A stretch of 64,000 bases of DNA, from contig NZ_CP013655.1 in the NCBI RefSeq assembly GCF_001465345.1, forward strand, positions 3,349,091 through 3,413,090, read 5' to 3'. This document shows positions 34,220 through 42,435 of this stretch, one piece after another (within the stretch, counting starts at the first letter, position 1; the number at the start of each line of letters is the position of its first letter). The notes under the pieces were generated by a model. The model saw nothing but the letters and a program-made list of their open reading frames with translations. It searched no databases and was not told where the DNA came from. The DNA is from Enterococcus rotai. GTDB lineage: Bacteria; Bacillota; Bacilli; Lactobacillales; Enterococcaceae. The position numbers were made by a program, and so were the translations under genes.

Positions 34220-34540
34220 CTATGCATCTCCCTCCTCAACAGGTAAAAGATTACTTAATTGATAACGGTCAATCATTTTATTTAAATCGCCGTGAGGACT
34301 TGCAATCACGACTGAGCTGTAAACTTTCGCACCGAGCTTTTCAACAGCGGTAATGCCTGCTTCAACAGCCGACTGACATGCAGCAACATCTCCTTGCACG
34401 ATCACAGAAATGTATCCTGAGGCAACATTTTCATACCCAACCAATTCAACATTTGCAGCCTTGCACATTGCATCACAAGCCTCTAAAACAAAAACTAAGC
34501 CAAATGTTTCGATTGCACCAATTGCTTCATAGGTCTTCAC
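34220..34540 (-). CDS. BMC-H shell protein (PduA-like) with short C-terminal extension
   Basis: A 106-residue BMC domain (AIGAIETFGLVFVLEACDAM; ASGYISVIVQGDVAACQSA) with a ~20-residue tail ending in LLPVEEGDA. Its pore loop (ENVASGYISVI) and edge differ from the near-identical bracketing pair, so it probably forms a distinct facet tile. Three bases separate it from the next gene. Confidence 0.93.
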   Translation of the reverse strand: MKTYEAIGAIETFGLVFVLEACDAMCKAANVELVGYENVASGYISVIVQGDVAACQSAVEAGITAVEKLGAKVYSSVVIASPHGDLNKMIDRYQLSNLLPVEEGDA

Positions 34541-34557
34541 TCATCTTCCTCCTTATA

Positions 34558-34854
34558 TTAGCTATCAATATCATGAACTGAAACAATATCACCAACATAT
34601 GAAATTGGTCGTGGCATCACATTTTGTGCTGTTAAATTACCAATCTCTGCTGCCGCTTTGGCCCCCGCTGCAACAGATGCTTCAACCGCTGCAATGTCTC
34701 CTTTGATCATGATCGTTACTAGAGTAGAACCAATATTTTCATAAGAAATCAGTTCAACATTTGCAGCTTTCAACATTTCATCAGCAGCCTTTAGCGCTGG
34801 AACTAACCCTGTTGTTTCGACTAAACCTAAAGCTTCTTCGCCACGATATCTCAA
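34558..34854 (-). CDS. BMC-H shell protein
   Basis: A 98-residue BMC domain (ALGLVETTGLVPALKAADEM; GSTLVTIMIKGDIAAVEAS). The pore loop is ENIGSTLVTI rather than VGGGIVTV, hinting at a different pore chemistry. Spaced 17 bases from the next shell gene. Confidence 0.94.
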   Translation of the reverse strand: MRYRGEEALGLVETTGLVPALKAADEMLKAANVELISYENIGSTLVTIMIKGDIAAVEASVAAGAKAAAEIGNLTAQNVMPRPISYVGDIVSVHDIDS

Positions 34855-34866
34855 TGTGTTCCCTCC

Positions 34867-35160
34867 TTACACTAAACGATATTTTTTATCAACATATTTA
34901 TCGACGGTTGCTCTACCTTCATCGGTAATTCTGTAGTAAATGACTAATTTATCATGCTCATCCAAATCATAAGTTGCTAACTCAACCATTCCGTTAGCTT
35001 CTAGTGCCATCATATGTTCTAGATACATCGCTTCGTTAAATTGTTTTTCTTGCCCATATTGAGGGGCTAATTCCGCCATAATCTGAGCAACATCTATTTC
35101 TCTTTGGTCATACATTTGGTTTAAAACAGCAGTTCTACTAGGTAAAAGCATCTTATGCAT
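34867..35160 (-). CDS. Small winged-helix-like protein of the choline operon
   Basis: I do not recognise the family with confidence. The 97-residue protein looks like a winged helix: helices at ~8-20 and ~22-33, a third around YLEHMMALEANGMV, then two strands VELATYDLDEHDKLVIYYRIT and a final helix TDEGRATVDKYVDKK. It resembles small PadR/MarR-like folds that read DNA, but an HTH recognition helix is not clear. It overlaps the transporter gene by eight bases, so it is firmly part of the operon and may be a local regulator. Confidence 0.6.
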   Translation of the reverse strand: MHKMLLPSRTAVLNQMYDQREIDVAQIMAELAPQYGQEKQFNEAMYLEHMMALEANGMVELATYDLDEHDKLVIYYRITDEGRATVDKYVDKKYRLV

Positions 35161-36157
35161 CCCCCTTTTTAAGTAAATCTAACGGGTTCATTGTAACTAG
35201 AATTGCACCGATCACAATAATAATCGAGCCCATCACCATTGTTGGTGTCAGCGTTTGACCTAAGAAAATGACACTAAATAGGACACCCCAGAATGCATAG
35301 GTTACATTCAATGACATTCCGATCGCCGTTCCCACCATCGCATTAGCCTTGTACCAAGTTAAGAAGGAAACAGCTGCACTTAATCCAGATAACACTAACC
35401 ATAAAACAGGCGTTACTGCTGCAAGTGTTCCAAATAATAAGTTAAAAGCACCAACTGCTGGTACGACAATAATCAAAACAACCAAACCAGAAATCAATTG
35501 ACGTAAGTTTACTGCTACATCGGTATCAATCATTGCACCACCAAAACTTGAAAATACACCTTCTAATCCCCAAGCAATTGCAGCTATCAACGCACAGATG
35601 ATTCCTAGCGTAAAGTTAGGAGCTCCCTCTGGTTTTACCATATTAATCGTAATTGCTCCAGCTACGACTATCACCATTCCTAGAACAATTCGGGCAGTTG
35701 GTTTCTGCTTTAAGAAAATCCAAGAAAACAAAGCCCCAAACAAACTACAAGTTGCTGAAATAGGAATGGCATAAGCGCCAGCCATTGCTAACCCGACAAG
35801 ATAAGCCCCATTCGCAATCGGTCCACCTAATAGAAATCCTATGACTAATAATTTCCCAGGCTTTGTATGCAAGGTTCTCATCAATTCTTTTAATCTACCT
35901 TGTTTTGCGTTATAAAATAAAAGTAAAATTCCTGCAAAAAAATCATTTAACCCAGAACAAACAAAAGGTGCCGCCAAGAACCCCGCTGCACTAACTAATG
36001 GATCATAACCACTAGCTACAACAACTAATGTTGAATAAATGCCATACGTGATACCAGAAATAATCCCATTACTGATTCCTTTCACTCGGAAGCCTTTTTT
36101 TGCTTGATCCATCTTAACGTCTGCATTGGTACAAGAAATATTTTTTCCGCTTTCCAT
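35153..36157 (-). CDS. EamA/DMT-family transporter, probable choline-pathway permease
   Basis: A 334-residue protein with about ten membrane helices in two EamA repeats (first ~30-170, ending in the conserved IFLKQKPTARIVLGMVIVVAGA; second ~185-325 with SVIFLGQTLTPTMVMGSIIIVIGA). Position after the first shell gene suggests it imports choline or exports trimethylamine or another product; the sequence cannot tell which. A 28-residue N-terminal cytoplasmic lead precedes helix 1. Confidence 0.82.
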   Translation of the reverse strand: MESGKNISCTNADVKMDQAKKGFRVKGISNGIISGITYGIYSTLVVVASGYDPLVSAAGFLAAPFVCSGLNDFFAGILLLFYNAKQGRLKELMRTLHTKPGKLLVIGFLLGGPIANGAYLVGLAMAGAYAIPISATCSLFGALFSWIFLKQKPTARIVLGMVIVVAGAITINMVKPEGAPNFTLGIICALIAAIAWGLEGVFSSFGGAMIDTDVAVNLRQLISGLVVLIIVVPAVGAFNLLFGTLAAVTPVLWLVLSGLSAAVSFLTWYKANAMVGTAIGMSLNVTYAFWGVLFSVIFLGQTLTPTMVMGSIIIVIGAILVTMNPLDLLKKGDA

Positions 36158-36186
36158 ATTTACTTCTCCTCAATCGTTATTTTCAA

Positions 36187-36462
36187 TTATCTATTTGGTA
36201 AAATATTTTCAACTTCACTATGTGGACGTGGAATAACGTGTACAGATAATAACTCGCCAACACGTTCAGCTGCCGCAGCACCTGCATCGGTTGCAGCTTT
36301 GACCGCACCAACATCTCCTCTGACCATAACAGTGACAATACCGCCACCGACAAATTCTTTTCCAATTAGTGAAACATTGGCAGCTTTGACCATTGCATCT
36401 GCTGCTTCGATCGATCCAATCATTCCTCTTGTTTCTACCATTCCTAATGCATCATGTTTCAT
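36187..36462 (-). CDS. BMC-H hexameric shell protein (PduA/CmcA type), first gene
   Basis: A 91-residue BMC domain ([39 protein letters not shown]) that is nearly the same protein as the last gene of the operon (21330). As promoter-proximal gene it is probably the most abundant tile. The ATG follows GAGAGGAAG. Confidence 0.95.
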   Translation of the reverse strand: MKHDALGMVETRGMIGSIEAADAMVKAANVSLIGKEFVGGGIVTVMVRGDVGAVKAATDAGAAAAERVGELLSVHVIPRPHSEVENILPNR

Positions 36463-36515
36463 GTTTTTCTTCCTCTCATTTTCAAATTAAAAAACGCTTT
36501 CTTTTTGACAAAACC

Positions 36516-36547
36516 ATCGTATCAGATGACCTTAAGGGCGTAGTCAA
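36516..36547 (-). promoter_or_regulatory. Probable MerR-type promoter of the choline operon
   Basis: On the minus strand TTGACT (36547-36542), an overlong 20-base spacer and TACGAT (36521-36516). The spacer has a CCTTAAGG palindrome in its middle. Long spacers with central dyads are the mark of promoters that MerR proteins remodel and activate, and a MerR gene is the next gene upstream. The spacer is one base more than the classic 19. Confidence 0.55.
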
Positions 36548-36566
36548 TCTATTTTTTCAATTCTTT

Positions 36567-36592
36567 TCTGTGTATAACACAGATCAATCTGT
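36567..36592. promoter_or_regulatory. Two overlapping palindromes upstream of the choline promoter
   Basis: TCTGTGT-ATA-ACACAGA (36567-36583) is a perfect 17-base palindrome; ACAGAT-CA-ATCTGT (36579-36592) overlaps it. They lie 20-45 bases above the -35 box, an activator position. A Crp/Fnr- or Rex-like redox or energy regulator is possible but not shown. The rest of 36593-36890 has no gene. Confidence 0.45.
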
Positions 36593-36889
36593 ACTAACAC
36601 AAGACATATTCTCATTTAGTTGCTCTAATTAAGAATAATATTGGAGATCGTTGCGATAACATTTATTTAAACAGAAGTGAGAATTATTCTTATTCTAATT
36701 CGTTGCTTTAATAACTGTATGTGCACTAGTACACCTCATGATCATTTTTTCACATGAAGTGTCCCAACCCGAACTTTAAATGCGTCTATATTTCCGATGA
36801 TTTTCAATTTCTATTAAAATTCAATAACGTAAACAATAGACAGAAAGGCTATTATTATAGTCACATAACTCTATATTTAATAACAAAAA

Positions 36890-36980
36890 TAAAAGGTTAC
36901 CCCATAGGGCAACCTTTTGAAAATTTATTCACAATAAAAAGGAACGACAGTCTTTCGCACTTCAGACTACTGTTCCTTTT
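36890..36980 (-). terminator. Terminator hairpins after the MerR gene
   Basis: Minus strand: AAAAGGAACAGTAGTCT pairs with AGACTGTCGTTCCTTTTT (36980-36935), followed by a second hairpin AAAAGGTTGCCC/GGGGTAACCTTTT (36919-36891). Together they insulate the MerR gene from the choline promoter. Confidence 0.8.
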
Positions 36981-36985
36981 CACTC

Positions 36986-37843
36986 TCACACCCTAATTTT
37001 TTCTGCTGGAATCAACAACTCAACCACAAAATTATCGACATTCATTGTTGACCAGTAATCAATGACATAGCGTTGATAGACTTCATTTTTGCATTGATAA
37101 TTATTTTCTTTTGCCCAGGCTTGCATCTTTTTGTATTGTTGTGCCAAGTTAGCCAAATTTCCAATATGATAACTGGATAAAAACATTTGCCCACCTATGT
37201 TCCGTCTTGGCATCTTAGGATTTGGTACACCAATCGGTTTTTGCATGATCATCATTTTTGAACATTGAAAATCACCTGCTTCACAATCCTCAAATCGAAG
37301 AATGACCGGTCCAGTAATCGCACAGTTTTGTTCTTCTAAATAGTTTACCCAAGGAATATTGATCACAGCATCCATATAGTTATGGCAAAACTCTTGCTCT
37401 AAAAATACATAGTTTTCCTGCTCAAAATATTTAACGTTCACACTCTGTAATTTGTTTTCACTGGCTAAAGTGCCTTCTCTAATCAAACCTAGCCAATCTG
37501 AAACAGCGGTATAGCTATTACGGATTCTTCGTTCTTCAAGCTTTAATTCCTCTAATTTCGTTAAGAATATATTTTCTTGAAAGAAATAGTCCCCTGAATG
37601 TTGAACCCCTTTCATTTCCTGTAGCTTAAAACCCATTTGTTTGTAATATTTGATTACAGGAATACTGTTCATTGTTTCTTCTGTGTAATACCGATAACTA
37701 TTTTCCTCACTTACATGATCTGGTTTCAATAATCCTAATTGCTCATAAAAACGTAATGTTTTGCGGGAAACATTACATAATTTGGCAACTTCACCAATTG
37801 AGTACATTTGATTAGTCTTTTTACATATTTTTGTATTATTCAT
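36986..37843 (-). CDS. MerR-family regulator, likely activator of the choline operon
   Basis: The 285-residue protein has a MerR DNA-binding head (MYSIGEVAKLCNVSRKTLRFYEQLGLLKP, residues 13-41, with the wing NSYRYYTEE), a dimer helix to ~115, and a ~165-residue C-terminal domain like GyrI/BmrR effector-binding folds (RFEDCEAGDFQ; ENNYQCKNEVYQRYVIDYW). The ligand could be choline, acetaldehyde or trimethylamine (inference from position only). The ATG follows TGGAGATG. The gene has its own promoter and terminator. Confidence 0.85.
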   Translation of the reverse strand: MNNTKICKKTNQMYSIGEVAKLCNVSRKTLRFYEQLGLLKPDHVSEENSYRYYTEETMNSIPVIKYYKQMGFKLQEMKGVQHSGDYFFQENIFLTKLEELKLEERRIRNSYTAVSDWLGLIREGTLASENKLQSVNVKYFEQENYVFLEQEFCHNYMDAVINIPWVNYLEEQNCAITGPVILRFEDCEAGDFQCSKMMIMQKPIGVPNPKMPRRNIGGQMFLSSYHIGNLANLAQQYKKMQAWAKENNYQCKNEVYQRYVIDYWSTMNVDNFVVELLIPAEKIRV

Positions 37844-37871
37844 TAGACATCTCCATTACTCGCAGCCACTT

Positions 37872-37902
37872 ATATTATTGATAATCTCTGCACAATTGTC
37901 AA
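37872..37902 (-). promoter_or_regulatory. Promoter of the MerR gene with 19-base spacer
   Basis: TTGACA (37902-37897), 19 bases, TAATAT (37877-37872) on the minus strand. The 19-base spacing is typical of MerR-controlled promoters, so autoregulation is likely. Confidence 0.6.
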
Positions 37903-38352
37903 GTGAATATCTGAGATATCTATATTTTAGTGCATTTTAAATAACAATCGGAATGTTATGATACGCTATCATTTTCTTTCATAACTATTGATGCAGGATT
38001 TTTTATTTTTTCTTGTAGAAAAGCACCTAAGAAAAAACGATTAACAAAGAAGCGGACATGTGTGATAAAACAAGTATAATTCACTGAATTGTATCGATTT
38101 CTTGGCGAAATGAGTATCAAAACATGTTTACGATTGTAGCGACTAACTTAGCCTTTTTCACCCCATCCTGATCTTCATTTTTGTCTGGCTGAGCAGTGAT
38201 TCAATAAATGGAACTCCTAAATACTTTTTCGTTCGTAGTCTCTGTTATTTATTTATTCATAGCTTAAATCTATTTTTAAAAATTAGTTTTGTAAATTGAT
38301 ATAGTTATCTAAAATAAGTCATGGTATAATCATTTTGTAATAAAATTATATC
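37903..38352. other. Intergenic region without a supported gene
   Basis: About 450 bases of A+T-rich DNA between the MerR gene and the small membrane protein gene. I see no frame with a ribosome site or protein similarity. A TATAAT-like TATAAT at ~38328 (GGTATAATCATTTTG) could be the -10 of the next plus-strand gene. Confidence 0.4.
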
Positions 38353-38373
38353 TTGAAAAGAGGAATTGAAAAA

Positions 38374-38634
38374 ATGAAAAATGTGGTTGGTAAATTTGTC
38401 AAAGTTCTTTGCATTATTGTAATTATTTTAGACATTATTGGTAGTGTCGCTTTATTTTACGCAATGAACAAATATGATGCTGTAGGAATTTTTATTAGTA
38501 ATTGGCAAAATAATCTGTTTAATCTATCGAATTCAGATGCCAGAGCGATGAATTCGATGATCCTATTTCTAGTTGTACCAATTGTTATATTACTCCTTTT
38601 ACCCAAAAAAGAAAAAGTTAGTACGGGAGTGTAA
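38374..38634 (+). CDS. Small two-helix membrane protein, unknown
   Basis: I do not recognise this 86-residue protein. It has a hydrophobic helix at ~8-29 and another at ~63-79, joined by a polar stretch (SNWQNNLFNLSNSDARAMN), and a basic C-terminus (LLPKKEKVSTGV). The ATG at 38374 follows AAGAGGAATTG; a TTG eight codons upstream is less likely. Its stop is four bases before the lipoprotein pseudogene, so the two were one operon. Confidence 0.65.
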   Translation: MKNVVGKFVKVLCIIVIILDIIGSVALFYAMNKYDAVGIFISNWQNNLFNLSNSDARAMNSMILFLVVPIVILLLLPKKEKVSTGV

Positions 38635-38638
38635 TTAG

Positions 38639-39418
38639 GTGAAAAAAATATCGATTGCTTTATCTCTATTAGCTGCGTTAGTTTTACTTGGCGCTTGCGG
38701 TCAGTCTGAAAAGAGCAAAAATGAAGAACTAACTAAACAAGCGGAAACCGTTTTAAAAGGAAAAGTCGAAATTCCTGAAACATATTTTAAAACAAAAGAA
38801 CAAGTGACTGCTGAATTTGATTCTGTCGGACTAAAACCAAAATTCGTCGTTGCCAATTTTGATGATGCTGCACAATACAATAAGCGATTCCTAAGAAAAG
38901 ATGAGTGTGATCAAATCTCTAGTGACCAAGGTGCTGTTACTTATTATGATACGAAAGCAGTTGGTGATAAGCATGGCTTTTACGCAGATAAAGGAGCAAC
39001 TATCATCGTCGGTTAATCGGATCACGACTACGATGGAACGCAAAATAAAGAAAGTACAACGGAGGAATCTACTTCCTCTTCCAGTAAGAAAAACAATGAA
39101 GTCGTTACCTCTCAAGAATCAGAGTCACTGGCTTTTGAAGCTAAAGATGTGTCAGACGAAACGATAAAATCAATAAAAACGTATGAAGATTATTTAAATA
39201 TGTACTAAGCAATCATCAATAACTATTTCTCCGATTATGAAAGTATGATAAAGGATACGATTTTATATAATCAAACCTCGTTTGACGAACAAAGAAAGCA
39301 ATTTGAAAAATATGGCAATAAACGCCTATTTGGTAAGGATTCTTTAGTTGACTTTTTAATTGACTATCGAGACAGTCTGAAGGAGATTACTGATAATTTA
39401 GCAAAGACTTTACAATAA
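38639..39418 (+). pseudogene. Secreted lipoprotein gene broken by two in-frame TAA codons
   Basis: The frame starts GTG with MKKISIALSLLAALVLLGACG, a signal peptide and lipobox (LLGAC). It continues through a PASTA-like stretch (TAEFDSVGLKPKFVVANFDD) to TAA at 39014-39016. The same frame then reads on without interruption (SDHDYDGTQNKEST..., a Ser/Glu-rich linker) to a second TAA at 39206-39208 after YEDYLNMY, and on (AIINNYFSDYESMIKD...) to the final TAA at 39416-39418. Both stops look like single-base changes (for example TAT or AAA/CAA to TAA) in an otherwise intact ~259-codon gene. The first fragment could still be secreted. Confidence 0.85.
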
Positions 39419-39673
39419 ACAATCGGAGAGAAAAAAATTTCTTGCTAGAAAATCATACTATCTAATTGGAAAACATTTATCAATTAAATACAGGGCTTTT
39501 TTTGAAACTAATGAATAACTTGATAGTTCTTCAAAAAGTAGTGAGATCAGAGAAAGTTAATTTTTTTACTATTCTGAAGCTAAGAAGAGGTTTACAAAAT
39601 TTGTACTTTCCATTTTGAATTTCTGCATTTTCTTCTAAACTACTCCTTTTACTACCAGCATTATTAAGATTTT
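39419..39673. other. Intergenic, no supported gene
   Basis: A+T-rich DNA after the lipoprotein pseudogene. No reading with a ribosome site is seen. Confidence 0.4.
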
Positions 39674-39735
39674 ATGCGCATGAGACTAGGAATAACTTGA
39701 AGAGTTATATCCCAACCTCATGCGCATTCTTTATT
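39674..39735. repeat. Long stem-loop (TGCGCATGAG element)
   Basis: ATGCGCATGAG pairs with CTCATGCGCAT; inside, ATAACT pairs with AGTTAT. The tail TTCTTTATTT is a weak T-run, so it may terminate plus-strand transcription, but it also looks like one of the intergenic repeats of this genome. Confidence 0.65.
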
Positions 39736-39887
39736 TAACACCCAAAAAGAAACAGCAAAAACTTTTCGGCTCTTCTATAATTGGATAATGAGAGTCTGAT
39801 TCCATATTTTTTAAACAAAAAATGATTGCTCGTTGTTTTTCGATTACCTTGCAGCACTTTTCATGAAATAGTTAAGCTCATTTCCGT

Positions 39888-42434
39888 TTAATGTTTAACA
39901 AAAGAGTGAATATTAGAAGCAACGGCTAAACTTTCAATATAATCATATACTGATTCTTCATTATACCCTTCCCTAATTAAGGCAGATGCTATTAGTGAAT
40001 ACTCATTCACCAAATTCGTTTGAAAAATGCTACTATCATCTGTATTAATGGATATAGGAAGATTAAATACTCTAGTTTCATTATTATCTTCTATATGTTT
40101 ACGATTTAGATTCAGTGAAGGTAGCTTGATATACTGATCAACATAAGAAATTTTTTTATTTGATGTTGGGTTTGATTCAATAAAGACTCTCATCTTCAAT
40201 ACTTTTCTTTTAATTATTTGTTGCACGTTCTCCAGACAGTGAATAAAAACAGGAGTGACCACCATCCCTATAGACTGATCAAATTTATTTCTAAACGCTT
40301 CAGAAAATGAATAGTTCAAAAATAAATTCCTTGCCTTGTCATTCATAAAGGCTGATTCATGCCATTGATTTTTATAATTCAGCTTGTATTCAAATTGACG
40401 GCACACTTTCTTATAAGACATCTGCTCATTATATTCTATATGTGCATCTGGGCAATCTCCTCTTAAAAAATAAAAATTAAAATAGTCGGCAAATGATACC
40501 AGGTTACTTTGATCAAATAGTAAATGATTGTATTTTGTATATTCCTTTTTTAAAAATAATAAATTGCTGTCTTCTTTATACTGATTATCTTCTATTAGTA
40601 CAGAGTACATCCAAACTAAATCATCTAGATAATCTCCAATAGAACACATCACCTTCTTTCGCTTGGTTTCATAGTAATCAGCCACATTGATTCCTAATGC
40701 TAACGCATGACCTAGACGATCATTAGAACGATAATCGCAAAAAGTTAGCACTTCATCTACTGCTCGTATGCCATTACTTAACGTTGAAAACTCTTCCCCC
40801 ACATGATAAGTAGCGTATAAGCTTTCACTATTTTCAGCTAACTGTCTGATTTTTCTAAAATACAAAGAATATAATGTCGGTCTATTTTCTAATTCATAAT
40901 TTGCAGTATCTATTCCTAATATTCTATGTTTAAAAGAGTCTACCTCTGACACTAAACTTAATTCATTAATTTTAACTAATGTTTCTAATAGTATATTGGT
41001 TTGATGTTCTATTCTCTCTCTCTTCGTCTCTTCTGTTTTTACTGTAGTTTCACCACTTATTCCAAGTGTTTTAATAAAATGAATAATTAAACCAAATTGA
41101 ATTTCCGCTGGTGTTTCCAATCCTTGCTTTTTCATTCTACTTTCTGCTAGCTGATGCTCCTTCTTATTTAATCTAATCATTCTGCTAAGTTCTTTTAAAT
41201 AGTCATCTGGCGTTTCTTCTGGACCAATTCTAAACTCAATTCGTTTAACATATCGCTCACAATAGTATTTATGAAATACACTACGAATAACATCTTCTTT
41301 ACTTTTCTTATCTTGAATAAACCAGCTTTTATTGTCTTCTTTCTCTTTAAATTTAGCAAATCCCATTCCTAAGTTATCTTGTACGAATTGAAACTTTAGA
41401 TCAGTCATACCACAAATATATAAATTGAAAATGAATAAGAATACTTTATGATATTCTAAATTTCTATCCGTACTTAATAGTATCATCATCTTTTTTAAGA
41501 AGTGTAATTCAGAAGAAGCATAATTTGTTACATCACCTTTATTGTCAAAATCTGACCACGCATCTTTAAACTCTTCCAACAAGATTTCCAAGTCAACAAG
41601 ATGCCTTATTTCAATTATCGTCTGTAACATATCATCGGATAAAAGAACCTGCATAATAATATCAATCCAGTCAAAATCTGATAGAGGATATTTCGCAAGT
41701 TTTGCTTCTAAAATCAAACGAATAACTTTGAATTTCAATATAAAGTGCACTTTCTCAGACACATTTTTGTCAGACTTTACAAGTGTCGCATAAACACCCT
41801 CAGTTCTGACAAAATCAGCATAGTCATTCACAGCAAATAAAGAGCATTTTATGAAAGAATACCAGTTAATATCCGTAATATAACCTGAAGCCTTTAGGTG
41901 CATATGATTTTCTGATAAACCAATCCGCTTGAATATATCATAAAGGCGTTTGTTATTATGATTCAATGTACTTGTTAACAAATTTGTATCGTTATTAACA
42001 TGATTGGAGACAAGGTAAGCCGCAATAAATAACTTGATATCAACTTTATTAATCAATCCATCCCATTCTAATAAATCATCAAAATGGATATAAATACCTT
42101 CTATCCCTTGACAAATGATTGAATCAGTAACTAAAAAGATTAAATATAGAGCATTACTACTATCATACTTATCTAGTAACTGTTGCGTTACCAAGTTTAA
42201 TATAAAATCTAAATCATTGGTATTATAGTTATTGGGATATAATAGTAGATATTTATTTTTAATTGTTGTTCTCAAAGATGTACTACTCAAATCAAAACAT
42301 TCATCTATCTGACTTAAACTCGATTTATCATAAATAGTAGATTGATATAAATGATCATTAAATGATAATTCCTTGTATACAATACGGATAATTCGATCAA
42401 TTTCTTTGTACAATACAGTGCTTTCTTGCTCCAT
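39888..42434 (-). CDS. rdrB: RdrB-like giant adenosine deaminase (RADAR system)
   Basis: This 848-residue protein holds every adenosine deaminase motif, spread over a much longer chain than a metabolic deaminase (~340 aa): metal ligands H177/H179 in ENHMHLKAS, H544 and catalytic E547 in ATYHVGEEF, H576 in NDRLGHALALG, FIESNPTSN (753-759) and the distal D799/D800 in SINTDDSS. Large insertions sit between motifs. It follows the P-loop ATPase gene by one base. Size, motifs and partner match RdrB of RADAR, which assembles into large shells and deaminates ATP/adenosine on phage infection. The region is more A+T-rich than its neighbours. Confidence 0.85.
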   Translation of the reverse strand: MEQESTVLYKEIDRIIRIVYKELSFNDHLYQSTIYDKSSLSQIDECFDLSSTSLRTTIKNKYLLLYPNNYNTNDLDFILNLVTQQLLDKYDSSNALYLIFLVTDSIICQGIEGIYIHFDDLLEWDGLINKVDIKLFIAAYLVSNHVNNDTNLLTSTLNHNNKRLYDIFKRIGLSENHMHLKASGYITDINWYSFIKCSLFAVNDYADFVRTEGVYATLVKSDKNVSEKVHFILKFKVIRLILEAKLAKYPLSDFDWIDIIMQVLLSDDMLQTIIEIRHLVDLEILLEEFKDAWSDFDNKGDVTNYASSELHFLKKMMILLSTDRNLEYHKVFLFIFNLYICGMTDLKFQFVQDNLGMGFAKFKEKEDNKSWFIQDKKSKEDVIRSVFHKYYCERYVKRIEFRIGPEETPDDYLKELSRMIRLNKKEHQLAESRMKKQGLETPAEIQFGLIIHFIKTLGISGETTVKTEETKRERIEHQTNILLETLVKINELSLVSEVDSFKHRILGIDTANYELENRPTLYSLYFRKIRQLAENSESLYATYHVGEEFSTLSNGIRAVDEVLTFCDYRSNDRLGHALALGINVADYYETKRKKVMCSIGDYLDDLVWMYSVLIEDNQYKEDSNLLFLKKEYTKYNHLLFDQSNLVSFADYFNFYFLRGDCPDAHIEYNEQMSYKKVCRQFEYKLNYKNQWHESAFMNDKARNLFLNYSFSEAFRNKFDQSIGMVVTPVFIHCLENVQQIIKRKVLKMRVFIESNPTSNKKISYVDQYIKLPSLNLNRKHIEDNNETRVFNLPISINTDDSSIFQTNLVNEYSLIASALIREGYNEESVYDYIESLAVASNIHSFVKH

Positions 42435-42435
42435 G

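Noticed and set aside
39888-42434. Large deaminase as an ordinary purine salvage adenosine deaminase
   Set aside because: It is more than twice the usual length, has large insertions between motifs and is paired with a P-loop ATPase one base away.
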